Part shown: in pieces, positions 33,961 through 45,210 of the stretch
How positions within the stretch are numbered: the stretch's first letter is position 1
Layout of the letters: every line of letters begins with the position of its first letter
DNA from: Euglena gracilis
Lineage: Eukaryota > Euglenida > Euglenophyceae > Euglenales
Direction of reading: 5' to 3'
Assembly: GCA_039621445.1 (NCBI GenBank)
Contig: CP154956.1
Coordinates: 6,632,170 to 6,696,169 of the forward strand
DNA: 64,000 nt
The notes under the pieces: generated by a model
Told to the model about the DNA's origin: nothing
The model's input: only the letters and a program-made list of their open reading frames with translations
Databases searched by the model: none
Made by a program: the position numbers and the translations under genes

Positions 33961-34049
33961 GGGGTGCAATGTCCAACACCCCCCACCCAGCACCCAGAAA
34001 ATCAGCTAGTTGGGAAAATACACTCCATGGAGGAAAAATGGGGAGACAC

Positions 34050-35560
34050 CCCCCTGTACCAGAGACTTCAGAAAAGTCTAAAATGGTGGACAAAAAATGC
34101 CACCCCAGCAACATGTCAATTGACAAAAAATGGAATTCAACCCCCCTGGGTGAATCCCCCAAAATTGTCCACCCACCCAAAACCCAGAGCCAACCTGGAC
34201 CTGAACCAGGCAGAAAAAATCCTGTTGGATTACGAAAAAACTGGGGCAGTGAAACGAGTTTGGGACTCAAAAACCCAGCATTTGATCCCATGGTTTTTAA
34301 TTCAAAACCAGAAGGGGGAACAACCAAATGGAGAATGATCAGCGACTGCAGAGAAACAAATCAGCAGTTTCAAGTAAAACCTTTCAAGCTGGATCATATC
34401 CAGCACATTTTTCCAGTTTTGGAAAAAGGCCACTGGGCAGCAAAAATAGACCTAAAGGATGCCAATTTTTATATTCCATTAGGTTCAGGCCTAAGGCCAT
34501 TTTTAAGACGTCAGGTGGGGGGGGGCAGACCTGGGAATTTCAAACAGCTGCTTTGGGCTAAATGCAACGCCCCAAATTTTCATGTCAGTGATGAAAACGT
34601 TCGAAAAGCTGTGGAGAAAAAGAGGCAGACAGGTGTTTATTTACCTGGACGACATTTTGCTGGTGGCCCCCACCCAAAACACAATGCAAAATCACCTGAA
34701 CAGAGTTGTCAAAGATTTGCTGGATTCTGGGTTCAAAATCAATATAAAAAAGTCCACCCTCCAGCCCACACAAGTGGTAACCCATCTGGGTTTTCAACTG
34801 AACTTCCAGGAAGGAAAGCTACAGGTGACCCCCTGAAAGTCAAAACCATAAAAAAGGAGCTGGGAAAAATCGTGAAAAAAGATTACATGTCAAAAAGGCA
34901 GTTGGCTGCCATTTTGGGCCAAATAAGATGCTACCTAATGGCCCTGCCCTTTTTAAGGGCTTTTACAGATACCCTGGCAAATTTTTTGGTGGCAAAGTCC
35001 ACAGCCCCCTGGGACTCAAAACACCACATTTCCCAGGAAATCAAAGCCCAAATAAGGTAAAAAAAAATCTGCTGGACACCTAGGGGGGCAGACCCTTCCC
35101 CCAAAATGCAACCAGAACGTTGCACTCAGACAGCAGCACCCATGCCTGGGGGGGGCTAGACATCCACACAGGAGAAATTGTGCAGGAATTTTGGAGAAAA
35201 GACTCCATTTTGCACATCAATGTAAAGGAGCTCAGTGCAGCAATCAGCACTGTGAAAAGTTTGAGCAAACCTGGGGAAACCGTTTCCTTGTCAGTAGACA
35301 ACCAGGTAATTTACTTTTACCTAACAAAAGGTGGGGGCAGAAAGGACCCCTTCAACAAAATGCTAAGACCATTTTCAAGTGGTGCATGGAGCACCAAGTA
35401 TAGCTCCAAGTCAACTGGGTGCCTTCAAAGGAACGCCTAGCAGACCCCATCAGCAGGTGGGAAATGGACAGGGGGGATTATTCTTTAGACCCACAACTTT
35501 TTCAATGGCTCAGACAGCAGTTCAAAGATTTCATAAATCTGGAAACAGATTTATTTGCCT
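34050..35560 (+). pseudogene. DIRS-like copy 3 reverse transcriptase and RNase H
   Basis: WGDTPLYQRLQKSLKWWTKN, SDCRETNQQF, KIDLKDANFYIPLGSGLRP (Asp-Ala-Asn-Phe where other copies have DAYF), FIYLDDILLVAPTQ, HLGFQLNFQEGKLQV, then RNase H HSDSSTHAWGG, NVKELSAA, LSVDNQVIYFYL. Frame changes at about 34,330, 34,570 and 35,060 split it. Confidence 0.85.
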
Positions 35561-35619
35561 CCCCAGGCAACAAAAAACTGCCCAAATATTGTGGCCAGGT
35601 GGCCCCATTGGGAAGCCAC

Positions 35620-36705
35620 AGCGGTAAATGCATTACAATGTCCACTGGACAACATGGGGGATCTTTATGCAAACCCCCCCCCTGGTCAATAATTCAAAAA
35701 ATTTTACCCAGGTTGAAAATGTTTCCCCAGACCAAAGTTTTGATGGTCACCCCCTACTGGGATTCAGCCACATGGTGGCCCCAATTAATAAAAATGAAAG
35801 TACCAGGGACCCCCTGCCTGAAAATCACCCCCTACACGGGTATGTTCACCAATTGCAGGGGGGAACAAATGCCCTGCTGCTTTGCATGATTTGCTCAGGC
35901 AAATTTTGGAGGTGAAACAAATTCAGTTTAAAACCATTGAAGGTTTCCTGGGGAGAAACCCCAGTTTAAAGCGTTATCAGAGTGCTTTTGCACTTCTGTG
36001 GGTAATTTTGGAACAAATGGGGGTGCCCCCCCCAGAAGCCACCACTGACCAAGTGGCTGACGCTTTAATACAATTATTCCAATTTTCCAAGGCCCAAGCC
36101 CGTAATGCCTATAGTGCAATGTTTTTGATTCCTGGGTTTGGTGGGCTGAGATTCCACACTCTGTTAACCCCCTACAAGAGGCTTTGGAACCAAAACTTGG
36201 AGAAGTATGGGGCATTTTGGGACCCCCTCCCAATCCTCCTGGGGCTGGAAAAGGCGCCTATGCCCACTGATATTTGTACATTGCGCACACAACTGATTTT
36301 TTGCTCACGAATCCTCTGTTTATACCGATCCTCAGATTTGGCACAAGTCAAACGAACCACCAGTGTGTTGGGTAGGGCACCCTACATCAAGATTAAGCGT
36401 AAAGGACAAAAATTCCATAAATGGGAAAGGGTGGTGTCCATTCCCCAATGTCCCCAAATAAGCCCATTTCATTTAATGATGTGCTATGTTGCTGCAACAC
36501 GTTTATTCGTCAGACCTGGGGGCCCCCTGCTGATTTCATTAAAACCCCCTTCAGGGCCATAAGTGCAGACACTGTTGCTTCCATCACAAAAGATTTTTTG
36601 GCCAAGCATGGGGTGACCCCCCAGGTGTGGGGGGCCCACTCCACCAGAGGAGCAGGAGTCGGTTTACTCAAAAACTTGGGCCTTTCTGCCCAAGAAGTTT
36701 GCCGA
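35620..36705 (+). pseudogene. DIRS-like copy 3 tyrosine recombinase, lacks the C-terminal Tyr
   Basis: Frame 35,882-36,562 carries LKRYQSAFALLWVILEQMGV through the catalytic Arg in LCLYRSSDLAQV; frame 36,421-36,750 carries the HSTRGAGVGLLKNLGLSAQEV box. After EVC the coding sequence jumps into CGAGAAGGGAGGAAGGG of the terminal region, losing the segment with the nucleophile Tyr kept in copy 1. Confidence 0.85.
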
Positions 36706-37099
36706 GAAGGGAGGAAGGGACACCGAGGGCGAAGCACAAAGACATTGTGAGCCCGACCCCCCCACTCATATAAGAAAAGTTGTCTTCAAACGCCCTCGAT
36801 CAGAGGATGGGGGCCAGGGGAAGAGAGGTGGGGGAGGACCCCCCCCCCAGGCAAAGAAACAGCGCCACGGTTGCCACGTCGGACACAATGCAGCCAGCTC
36901 CGGCGAGGCGGCCTAACCCAGCGCACAAAAACAATCACACAGCACACCGCCGGCGAGCAAGGCATGGCCTCACAATGTTTTTGTGCTTCGCCCTCGGTGT
37001 CCTCCCTTCCCGGTCTGCCTTGAGGGAGTACGAAAACGCGTCACAATCAAACAACAGATCGCCGGCGAGCAAGGCATGTTATCAAAACGGGAAAGTGCG
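36704..37099 (+). repeat. DIRS-like copy 3 3' end: foldback and right ITR
   Basis: CGAGAAGGGAGGAAGGGACACCGAGGGCGAAGCACAAAGACATTGTGAG (36,704-36,751) is the complement of CTCACAATGTTTTTGTGCTTCGCCCTCGGTGTCCTCCCTTC (36,969-37,009), giving a hairpin with a 217-base loop. ATCGCCGGCGAGCAAGGCATG (37,058-37,078) is the inverted partner of the left terminal repeat. This is the position and form expected of DIRS internal complementary and terminal repeats. Confidence 0.7.
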
Positions 37100-39622
37100 G
37101 ACACCTCGGGCTCCGCACTTTGCCCTTGTGAGGCCATGCCTTGCTCGCCGGCGGTGTTGTTTGGATTGTTTGGGTGCGTTGGGTTAGGAGGTCCCGCTTA
37201 GTGCCTTTTTTCGCCGGAGTTGGCTGATTCTTAATTTGCCCTTCGACACCCAGAAGAAAGGAACAGAGTCTCGAACGAAGGAGAACCAAGAAGAGAAGTC
37301 AACAGAATAAGAATATCCAGAAAGACACGAACCTGACCAGTGTCAATTGACAAGCCAATTATCAATTTCAAATCTGACTTCAATGAACAATGCTTTGGAG
37401 AAGAAATTGGCATCAAACACTCGACGTGGACTACCTGGAGCAGCAGTCGCCGCAGCAGCTGGAGAAACTGGAGATGCGGACAGAACGTGGCGAACCGTGG
37501 CCGTCCCTTCCCCCCAGATCCCTTCATCAAAAAATTCCCAGAAAAAACCCCCACCCAGTGACGGCCACGGACTGTGGACCACAGTGGTCAGAAAGACCAG
37601 AACGAGGAAGGAACCCCCAGCCCAATACGGGCAGAAACATCTGGGCATTGGGGCCCCAAAATCAAGCCAGATGGGACAACAGAAACCCAAAGGATTCCAG
37701 GGGCATGTCCCACAAGCCCAACCAGCTGCCAGGAGATGGAATCAAGGACAAGGTGGTGGCCATGGAGGCCAATTCCACAAGCATCTCCCCACAGGAAGGG
37801 GGAGGAAAGGTCTGTCAAATCCCCCCAATTTTCTAACACAACAACCCCTCCCAAGGGGAAGCAGGGGGGGCACAGCAGCCCCCCCCAGATTTCCAGTGGA
37901 GCTGGAGACCAAGGTCAAGAACAGCCCCATGGAGGGGAGACCAAGGCCATATGGGCCAGAATTCTGTTCAATTTCATGTGCACGGCCATGGTGGCCAAGA
38001 AGTGCAAGGCCATGGTGGCCAGTTTTCACAAGGCCAGGGCGGCCAATTTTCACAGGGCCAGGGCGGCCAGTTTTCACAGGGCCATGGAGGCCAGCATTTA
38101 TCAGGCCAGGGAGGCCAAATGCGTCAACAAGGCCATGGGGGCCAAAGGGGTGGACCAGAAATGGCCCCCCAGAAGCTAAGGTGCAAACCTTATATAAATC
38201 AACTACAGCAGCCCCAGGAGGATGCCCCCACAGGGGCAGTGGGGGACAAGGGGGCAACCCCCCCTCACATTTCTTGTTCAATGCCCATGGCAGGGGCAAG
38301 TCAAAACAAGGGGGATACCCAAAAAGGGGCCCCTATGGTATGTCAAATGACAACACCAATGACAAAGTGGAGGACCAGAGAGCCTGTGAGAAGAGCATGC
38401 ACACCCCCCCAGCAACCCTTGCAGAATGCTCAATCCCTAGGGGTGCAGTGTCCAACACCCCCCACCCAGCACCCCAAAAATCATCTAATTTGGAAAATAA
38501 ATTCCATGGAGGAAAAATGGGGAGACACCCCCCTGTACCAGAGACTTCAGAAAAGTCTAAAATGGTGGACAAAAAATGCCACCCCAGTAACATGTCAATT
38601 GATCAAAAATGGAATTAAACTTCACCCCCCTGGGTAAATCCCCCAAAATTATCCACCCACCCAAAACCCAGAGCCAATCTGGACCTGAACCAGGCAGAAA
38701 AAATCCTGTTGGATTACGAAAAAACTGGGTCAATAAAACGAGTTTGGGATTCAGAAACCCAGCATTTAATCCCATGGTTTCTAATTTCGAAACCAGAAGG
38801 GGGAACAACCAAATTGAGAATGATCAGCGACTGCAGAGAATTAAATCATCAGTTCCAAGTAAAACCTTTCAAGCTGGATCATATCCAGCACATTTTTCCA
38901 GTTTTGGAAAAAGGCCACTGGGCAGCAAAAATAGATTTAAAGGATGCCTATTTTCATATTCCAGTGAGCCCAGGCCTAAGGCCTTTTTTGAGACATCAGG
39001 TGGGGGGGCAGACCTGGGAATTTCAGACAGGCTGCTTTGGACTAAATGTAATGCCCCAAATTTTCATGTCAGTGGAGGGGGGTAGAGGCTTTCGCAGCCC
39101 ATTACCAAAGACTTGGTGCCCAAGGTGCTTTGGAGAATGCCCTGGCCCCCCTTTTTTCAGTGCACAATCTGGCCTCACAATGGCAAAGTGCGGAGCCCGA
39201 GGTGTCTCGTACCCCGTCGAGGCAGACCGAGAAGGGAGGAAGGGACACCGAGGGCGAAGCACAAAGACATTGTGAGCCCGACCCCCCCACTCATATAAGA
39301 AAAGTTGTCTTCAAACGCCCTCGATCAGAGGATGGGGGCCAGGGGAAGAGAGGTGGGGGAGGACCCCCCCCAGGCAAAGAAACAGCGCCACGGTTGCCAC
39401 GTCGGACACAATGCAGCCAGCTCCGGCGAGGCGGCCTAACCCAGCGCACAAAAATAATCACACAGCACACCGCCGGCGAGCAAGGCATGGCCTCACAATG
39501 TCTTTGTGCTTCGCCCTCGGTGTCCTCCCTTCCCGGTCTGCCTTTAGGGAGTACGAGAACGCGTCACAATCAAACAACAGATCGCCGGCGAGCAAGGCAT
39601 GGTATCAAAACGGGAAAGTGCG
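37100..39622 (+). mobile_element. DIRS-like copy 4, internally deleted 2.52-kb derivative
   Basis: Left terminal repeat, gag-like region (37,347-38,620), and the N-terminal half of reverse transcriptase to NVMPQIFMSV at about 39,075. There it is fused directly to the last part of the recombinase (GGRGFRSPLPKTWCPRCFGE frame) and the 3' terminal region. The catalytic YLDD, RNase H and nearly all of the recombinase are gone, so it would depend on other copies for movement. Confidence 0.85.
37347..38618 (+). pseudogene. DIRS-like copy 4 gag-like region
   Basis: Long frame with TWRTVAVPSPQIPSSKNSQK, SDGHGLWTTVVRKTRTRKEP, then Gly-rich repeats; the overlapping frame (37,951-38,637) has GHGGQFSQGQGGQFSQGQGG and ends in the reverse transcriptase N-terminus WGDTPLYQRLQKSLKWWTKN. 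Differs from copies 1 to 3 in sequence and is almost identical to copy 5. Confidence 0.6.
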
Positions 39623-39912
39623 GACACCTCGGGCTCCGCACTTTGCCCTTGTGAGGCCATGCCTTGCTCGCCGGCGGTGTTGTTTGGATTGTTTGGGTGC
39701 GTTGGGTTAGGAGGTCCCGCTTAGTGCCTTTTTTCGCCGGAGTTGGCTGATTCTTAATTTGCCCTTCGACACCCAGAAGAAAGGAACAGAGTCTCGAACG
39801 AAGGAGAACCAAGAAGAGAAGTCAACAGAATAAGAATATCCAGAAAGACACGAACCTGACCAGTGTCAATTGACAAGCCAATTATCAATTTCAAATCTGA
39901 CTTCAATGAACA

Positions 39913-41604
39913 ATGCTTTGGAGAAGAAATTGGCATCAAACACTCGACGTGGACTACCTGGAGCAGCAGTCGCCGCAGCAGCTGGAGAAACTGGAGATGC
40001 GGACAGAACGTGGCGAACCGTGGCCGTCCCTTCCCCCCAGATCCCTTCATCAAAAAATTCCCAGAAAAAACCCCCACCCAGTGACGGCCACGGACTGTGG
40101 ACCACAGTGGTCAGAAAGACCAGAACGAGGAAGGAACCCCCAGCCCAATACGGGCAGAAACATCTGGGCATTGGGGCCCCAAAATCAAGCCAGATGGGAC
40201 AACAGAAACCCAAAGGATTCCAGGGGCATGTCCCACAAGCCCAACCAGCTGCCAGGAGATGGAATCAAGGACAAGGTGGTGGCCATGGAGGCCAATTCCA
40301 CAAGCATCTCCCCACAGGAAGGGGGAGGAAAGGTCTGTCAAATCCCCCCAATTTTTCTAACACAACAACCCCTCCCAAGGGGAAGCAGGGGGGGCACAGC
40401 AGCCCCCCCCAGATTTCCAGTGGAGCTGGAGACCAAGGTCAAGAACAGCCCCATGGAGGGGAGACCAAGGCCATATGGGCCAGAATTCTGTTCAATTTCA
40501 TGTGCACGGCCATGGTGGCCAAGAAGTGCAAGGCCATGGTGGCCAGTTTTCACAAGGCCAGGGCGGCCAATTTTCACAGGGCCAGGGCGGCCAGTTTTCA
40601 CAGGGCCATGGAGGCCAGCATTTATCAGGCCAGGGAGGCCAAATGCGTCAACAAGGCCATGGGGGCCAAAGGGGTGGACCAGAAATGGCCCCCCAGAAGC
40701 TAAGGTGCAAACCTTATATAAATCAACTACAGCAGCCCCAGGAGGATGCCCCCACAGGGGCAGTGGGGGACAAGGGGGCAACCCCCCCTCACATTTCTTG
40801 TTCAATGCCCATGGCAGGGGCAAGTCAAAACAAGGGGGATACCCAAAAAGGGGCCCCTATGGTATGTCAAATGACAACACCAATGACAAAGTGGAGGACC
40901 AGAGAGCCTGTGAGAAGAGCATGCACACCCCCCCAGCAACCCTTGCAGAATGCTCAATCCCTAGGGGTGCAGTGTCCAACACCCCCCACCCAGCACCCCA
41001 AAAATCATCTAATTTGGAAAATAAATTCCATGGAGGAAAAATGGGGAGACACCCCCCTGTACCAGAGACTTCAGAAAAGTCTAAAATGGTGGACAAAAAA
41101 TGCCACCCCAGCAACATGTCAATTGATCAAAAATGGAATTCAACCCCCCTGGGTAAATCCCCCAAAATTGTCCACCCACCCAAAACCCAGAGCCAATCTG
41201 GACCTGAACCAGGCAGAAAAAATCCTGTTGGATTACGAAAAAACTGGGTCAATAAAACGAGTTTGGGATTCAGAAACCCAGCATTTAATCCCATGGTTTC
41301 TAATTTCGAAACCAGAAGGGGGAACAACCAAATTGAGAATGATCAGCGACTGCAGAGAATTAAATCAGCAGTTCCAAGTAAAACCTTTCAAGCTGGATCA
41401 TATCCAGCACATTTTTCCAGTTTTGGAAAAAGGCCACTGGGCAGCAAAAATAGATTTAAAGGATGCCTATTTTCATATTCCAGTGAGCCCAGGCCTAAGG
41501 CCTTTTTTGAGACATCAGGTGGGGGGGCAGACCTGGGAATTTCAGACAGGCTGCTTTGGACTAAATGTAATGCCCCAAATTTTCATGTCAGTGGAGGGGG
41601 GTAG
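39913..41604 (+). pseudogene. DIRS-like copy 5 gag-like and truncated RT frames
   Basis: Frame 39,913-41,604 is open from the gag start into the terminal region. The correct RT frame is 40,475-41,794: GHGGQ repeats, WGDTPLYQRLQKSLKWWTKN, HLIPWFLISKPEGGTTKLRM, KIDLKDAYFHIPVSPG, then the fusion SVEGGRGFRSPLPKTWCPRC. No YLDD box. The single-base difference from copy 4 extends this frame. Confidence 0.6.
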
Positions 41605-42132
41605 AGGCTTTCGCAGCCCATTACCAAAGACTTGGTGCCCAAGGTGCTTTGGAGAATGCCCTGGCCCCCCTTTTTTCAGTGCACAATCTGGCCTCACAAT
41701 GGCAAAGTGCGGAGCCCGAGGTGTCTCGTACCCCGTCGAGGCAGACCGAGAAGGGAGGAAGGGACACCGAGGGCGAAGCACAAAGACATTGTGAGCCCGA
41801 CCCCCCCACTCATATAAGAAAAGTTGTCTTCAAACGCCCTCGATCAGAGGATGGGGGCCAGGGGAAGAGAGGTGGGGGAGGACCCCCCCCAGGCAAAGAA
41901 ACAGCGCCACGGTTGCCACGTCGGACACAATGCAGCCAGCTCCGGCGAGGCGGCCTAACCCAGCGCACAAAAATAATCACACAGCACACCGCCGGCGAGC
42001 AAGGCATGGCCTCACAATGTCTTTGTGCTTCGCCCTCGGTGTCCTCCCTTCCCGGTCTGCCTTTAGGGAGTACGAGAACGCGTCACAATCGAACAACAGA
42101 TCGCCGGCGAGCAAGGCATGGTCTCAAAACGG

Positions 42133-42155
42133 GAAAGTGCGGAGCCCGGGGTGTC
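42133..42155 (+). repeat. Right terminal tip of the DIRS-like array
   Basis: GAAAGTGCGGAGCCCGGGGTGTC. This is the only intact right tip; at internal junctions (37,090-37,110 and 39,613-39,633) the tips of two repeats are merged into GTGCGGACACCTCGGGCTCCGCAC. Confidence 0.7.
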
Positions 42156-43117
42156 ATGGCACAAACCATACCAGGGTGTGACGTAGAGCTGGGCTTTTTG
42201 GGAGACCACCGCCGCCCGGCCGGGGGCGGAGGGTGGCCTTCCAAACGTGAAACGCTCATTTTGAAACACCTTTCCGGGTCCGGGAGGCAGAAAAACACCG
42301 TGTCGCAGAAAAGCAAAGCATTCGGGCCCAAAACAGGGCGCTCGCGGGTCGAAAACCGCCTATTTTCGGCTCAAAAACTCTTTTTTCGGGTCCGGGAGGT
42401 CAAAATGGTTTTGGGCAAAAAAAATTATTTCGACTTTTTGACCCGGAAATGCCAAGAACACCACCGGCCAGGGGGGTGGTCCGGGTCCGAAAAAATTTTT
42501 GCGCTCAAAAACACTTTTTTTTTGACGTTCTAAAGTGAAAAAAGTGTTTTTGAGCAAAAAAAAAGTTTTTCAAAATTTTGGGTCCCGACCGGTATCCGAA
42601 AATCCATCACCCCGCACCATGAGATCAGGTGCTGGGGCTGCAATTCTGGACAATCACAAATTTCCGATCACCAGGCAAGCAGCAAACAAGAATTCGGCAG
42701 ACAGACAGAGCGCGCCCAGATGTGAGACCCAGCAGGGACAACAGACTGAAACTGGACTTTCCCGGCATGGCATCGCACCAGGCACGAGGGACAAAGTGAA
42801 AGTGATCTTTCCTGTGGCCAGGCCGTTACTTTTTTGGGGTAACTTTCTGAACCATAGAAAGCATCCCTGGCATGGGAGAACAAAGTGCCAGCCCACAAAA
42901 TTTGGTTTGCTTTGGGTTCGGTGAATTGCGTCAAAAGAACGGCCAAGTGCAGTTGCACTGGGGACAAGCCATAGGATGGGTGATGTGTGGGCCGGCTGCA
43001 TGGATGTGTGCTTGGCCGCAACCAATCCACGGGCGACGAGCAGTGAGGGGGGAACGTCACTGCCACAACACTTCAATTTTAGGATCTGGGGGTGCAACTT
43101 CCGGGTGAAATATCCGG
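42156..43117. other. Non-coding stretch with strong hairpin
   Basis: GCTCAAAAACACTTTTTT (42,512-42,529) and AAAAAAGTGTTTTTGAGC (42,539-42,556) form an 18-bp stem. TTTTCGGGTCCGGGAGG-type motifs recur (42,270, 42,385, 42,478). No gene recognised from 42,600 to 43,117. Confidence 0.4.
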
Positions 43118-43592
43118 AGGGTAGTGACTGACTGGTTTCCTGAAAAAAAGTGACTGACTAGTTTTTCGAAAAGCCTCCGGGGTCAGTAAAAAATTGCATG
43201 CCGGGAACCCCACATGGAACCCAAATTTTTCTTCCCCGGCGCTTTGCGCTGGCACACTTATTACGTTTTTATCATCTGGAGAAAAAAATCACCTGAAAAG
43301 GCAATTTTGGGCACTTTTTTTGAAGCCGCCATTGTTTTTTAAACCAAGAGCGGGAGGGGGGGCCTTGGACATAGTCACTGGCTGACCCCCCCCCGTCGGC
43401 CACTCAAGAAAAAAAACAGACCAAAAACATGCAAAAAAAAGGCCAAAAAATTTTTCTGGCGCCTTTGGCGCCCTTTTGCGCCGGGGCACTTTAGTGGTTT
43501 TTTGCCGACTCCCCCTTGGGGGGGGGGGGGGGGAAGGGGGTCTTTCCAAAAACCAGTCAGTCACTCCAAAAAAACCAGTCACTCACCCCCGT
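43118..43592. mobile_element. Family F inverted-repeat element (GTGACTGACTGG)
   Basis: Left end GTAGTGACTGACTGGTTTCCTG then GTGACTGACTAGTTTTTCG; right end CCAAAAACCAGTCAGTCACTCC then AAAAACCAGTCACTCAC. Each end thus has two copies of the motif, and the ends are inverted. Internal GGCGCCTTTGGCGCC palindrome. Non-coding. Confidence 0.6.
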
Positions 43593-43599
43593 CACCTCA

Positions 43600-45210
43600 C
43601 CTCCCCCTGTACAAAACCAACTCTCACTTAATATCCTCTCCCCCCCAGAGTGGGGTCAGACACACCTCAAGCAATGGTACACAACACCCACATCTCTTCA
43701 AACCCTGCCCTTCCCCTAAAACGCGCTCAGAGGAAGGTAGACACACAGCCTTGGAAGCCTACTGTGCGCGTAGGCGTCTGGGTCAGACCAAAGAAGCAAC
43801 CTGTGTTGTGTAATATAGGGTCCACAGTGGCCGCCGTGCAGCAAGGGTAAGCTGCAAAAGCAAGCGGGTTAATGGGGCAACCCCTTTTCCCTGTTGAAAT
43901 TATCAAGACAACAAATTCGCCGAAACATTTCCAGTGCTGCTGATTTGCACAAAGATGCAAGCCCCTTTCTCTGCCTGTCCCCTTCGATGTGATTTGGCCA
44001 CGCTCGCCACGTAGTCCCCAACGTAGTCCCTGATGTGATTTTGGGTACTTTTGGTGCAAGCACCGGGAAAAAAGCCAATTTTTCGGGGGGATGGAGTGCC
44101 CCGGGGGCGAAATCGAACCTTGAACCCTGTTCTCTGCATCCATTCTGGTCCCAGACCGCCACTTTGATCTCCAAAAAAAAATTCTATTGGACATTCGAGT
44201 TTACCTTTTTTACAGAAGGCGGCAAAAAAGAAATTTGGTCAAATAAAATTAAAAAAAAATATGTAACTGACATAGAAAAGGTTAAGCTTTGTCTCTGCTC
44301 TGGAGAACAAACACAAAGCAAATCAATTCCTGATTGGCATCATCCATAATCCAGAAGAAACACACCAGAATTTGGAGAGGGGTGCCAGAAAGGTGGTCGC
44401 CATCACAACAAGGGCCCGTGCGACTTCGACTGGTTCCCACTGGATGGCAAATAGCAGCACCGGGAGACACCCCACGGTGGGTGTCATCAATTTAGGCCAA
44501 GAACATGGTTCAAACCACAGAAAGACAAGCATTTTTATACCCGGCAGAGAAAAAATCAACCGTGTGCTGGATTTGGACCAGGGCACTCCAGAACGTTCAG
44601 GAATGTGGTACACAAAGTCCCAACCGAAGAACGTGTGAAAACTCCCACACCAACCGCCGGGGCAGCGTGAAGCCTTGGGTGTCCCCCGCCACGCCATCGC
44701 CGTGGAACACCAGACCACAACGGAAGACACAGAACGGGGAGAACACCCCGGAGGAGCGCGCCCGGGCCAATTGCCGCGGCGCGGGGCGCCCGGCGTGCCG
44801 TTCTCCGGGGGAGTTGCCGGAGCTGGCGCGCCCTGGCCCCACGGGGACAGGCTCCAGAGCGCAAGCTCAGTTGGCCCAGGCTTCCGTGGGGGAAATCAAT
44901 GAATTGGACAGGCACCCACACCACAGATCCACTTAGCCTGTGGTCACTTCGCATGTTGGTGTTCCAGTCGGCCCCAGTCGGACTTACATCTTTCTTGAGC
45001 CCGCGGAAGTCGACAAACACGAGCAAACGCGGCCAAAAAAGTGGCCAAAAGAAGGCAGTAGTGGACAAAAGTAGGGGGGAAGCCAAAAAGCAGGAAGGGG
45101 GTCCGGAAAGAACAGGCCCTGGTGATGGTCTCATCGAAAATCTCAATAAAACGGCTGACCCAGGGGGCAGCGGGCATCCCCGTGAGACAGTGCTGTGCCA
45201 AGCAGACCAT
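43600..45210. other. Mostly non-coding; GC-rich open segment at 44,680-44,900
   Basis: The segment 44,680-44,900 is open in several frames (for example ENTPEERARANCRGAGRP on plus) and has the GC-ending look of an exon, but no family is recognised and no splice partner is seen. The rest shows no gene. Confidence 0.3.

Larger units (their letters stand above)
32742..37099 (+). mobile_element. DIRS-like YR retroelement, copy 3
   Basis: Left terminal repeat 32,742-32,905; gag-like 33,000-33,960; reverse transcriptase 34,050-34,990; RNase H 34,990-35,560; recombinase 35,620-36,705; 3' end with internal complementary region and right terminal repeat 36,705-37,099. Close in sequence to copy 1. Full length in layout but with frameshifts and with the recombinase broken before its Tyr. 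Confidence 0.85.
39623..42155 (+). mobile_element. DIRS-like copy 5, tandem near-duplicate of copy 4
   Basis: Repeats copy 4 almost base for base at an offset of 2,523. Visible differences include one extra T at about 40,360, loss of five bases at about 41,143 (ATTAAACTTCACC versus ATTCAACC), and a few substitutions. Its right end is complete: GAAAGTGCGGAGCCCGGGGTGTC at 42,133-42,155, the inverted partner of GACACCTCGGGCTCCGCACTTT. The same RT-to-recombinase deletion is present. Confidence 0.9.

Noticed and set aside
33030-35060. 676-codon plus frame spanning DIRS copy 3 as a single protein
   Set aside because: It switches between the true gag and RT frames and antisense-like filler; conserved RT motifs fall partly in other frames, so it is not one protein.
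36900-42120. Possible CRISPR-like spaced repeats from recurring GCCGGCGAGCAAGGCATG
   Set aside because: Spacing is irregular and each occurrence is a terminal repeat of a DIRS-like element; the DNA is eukaryotic.
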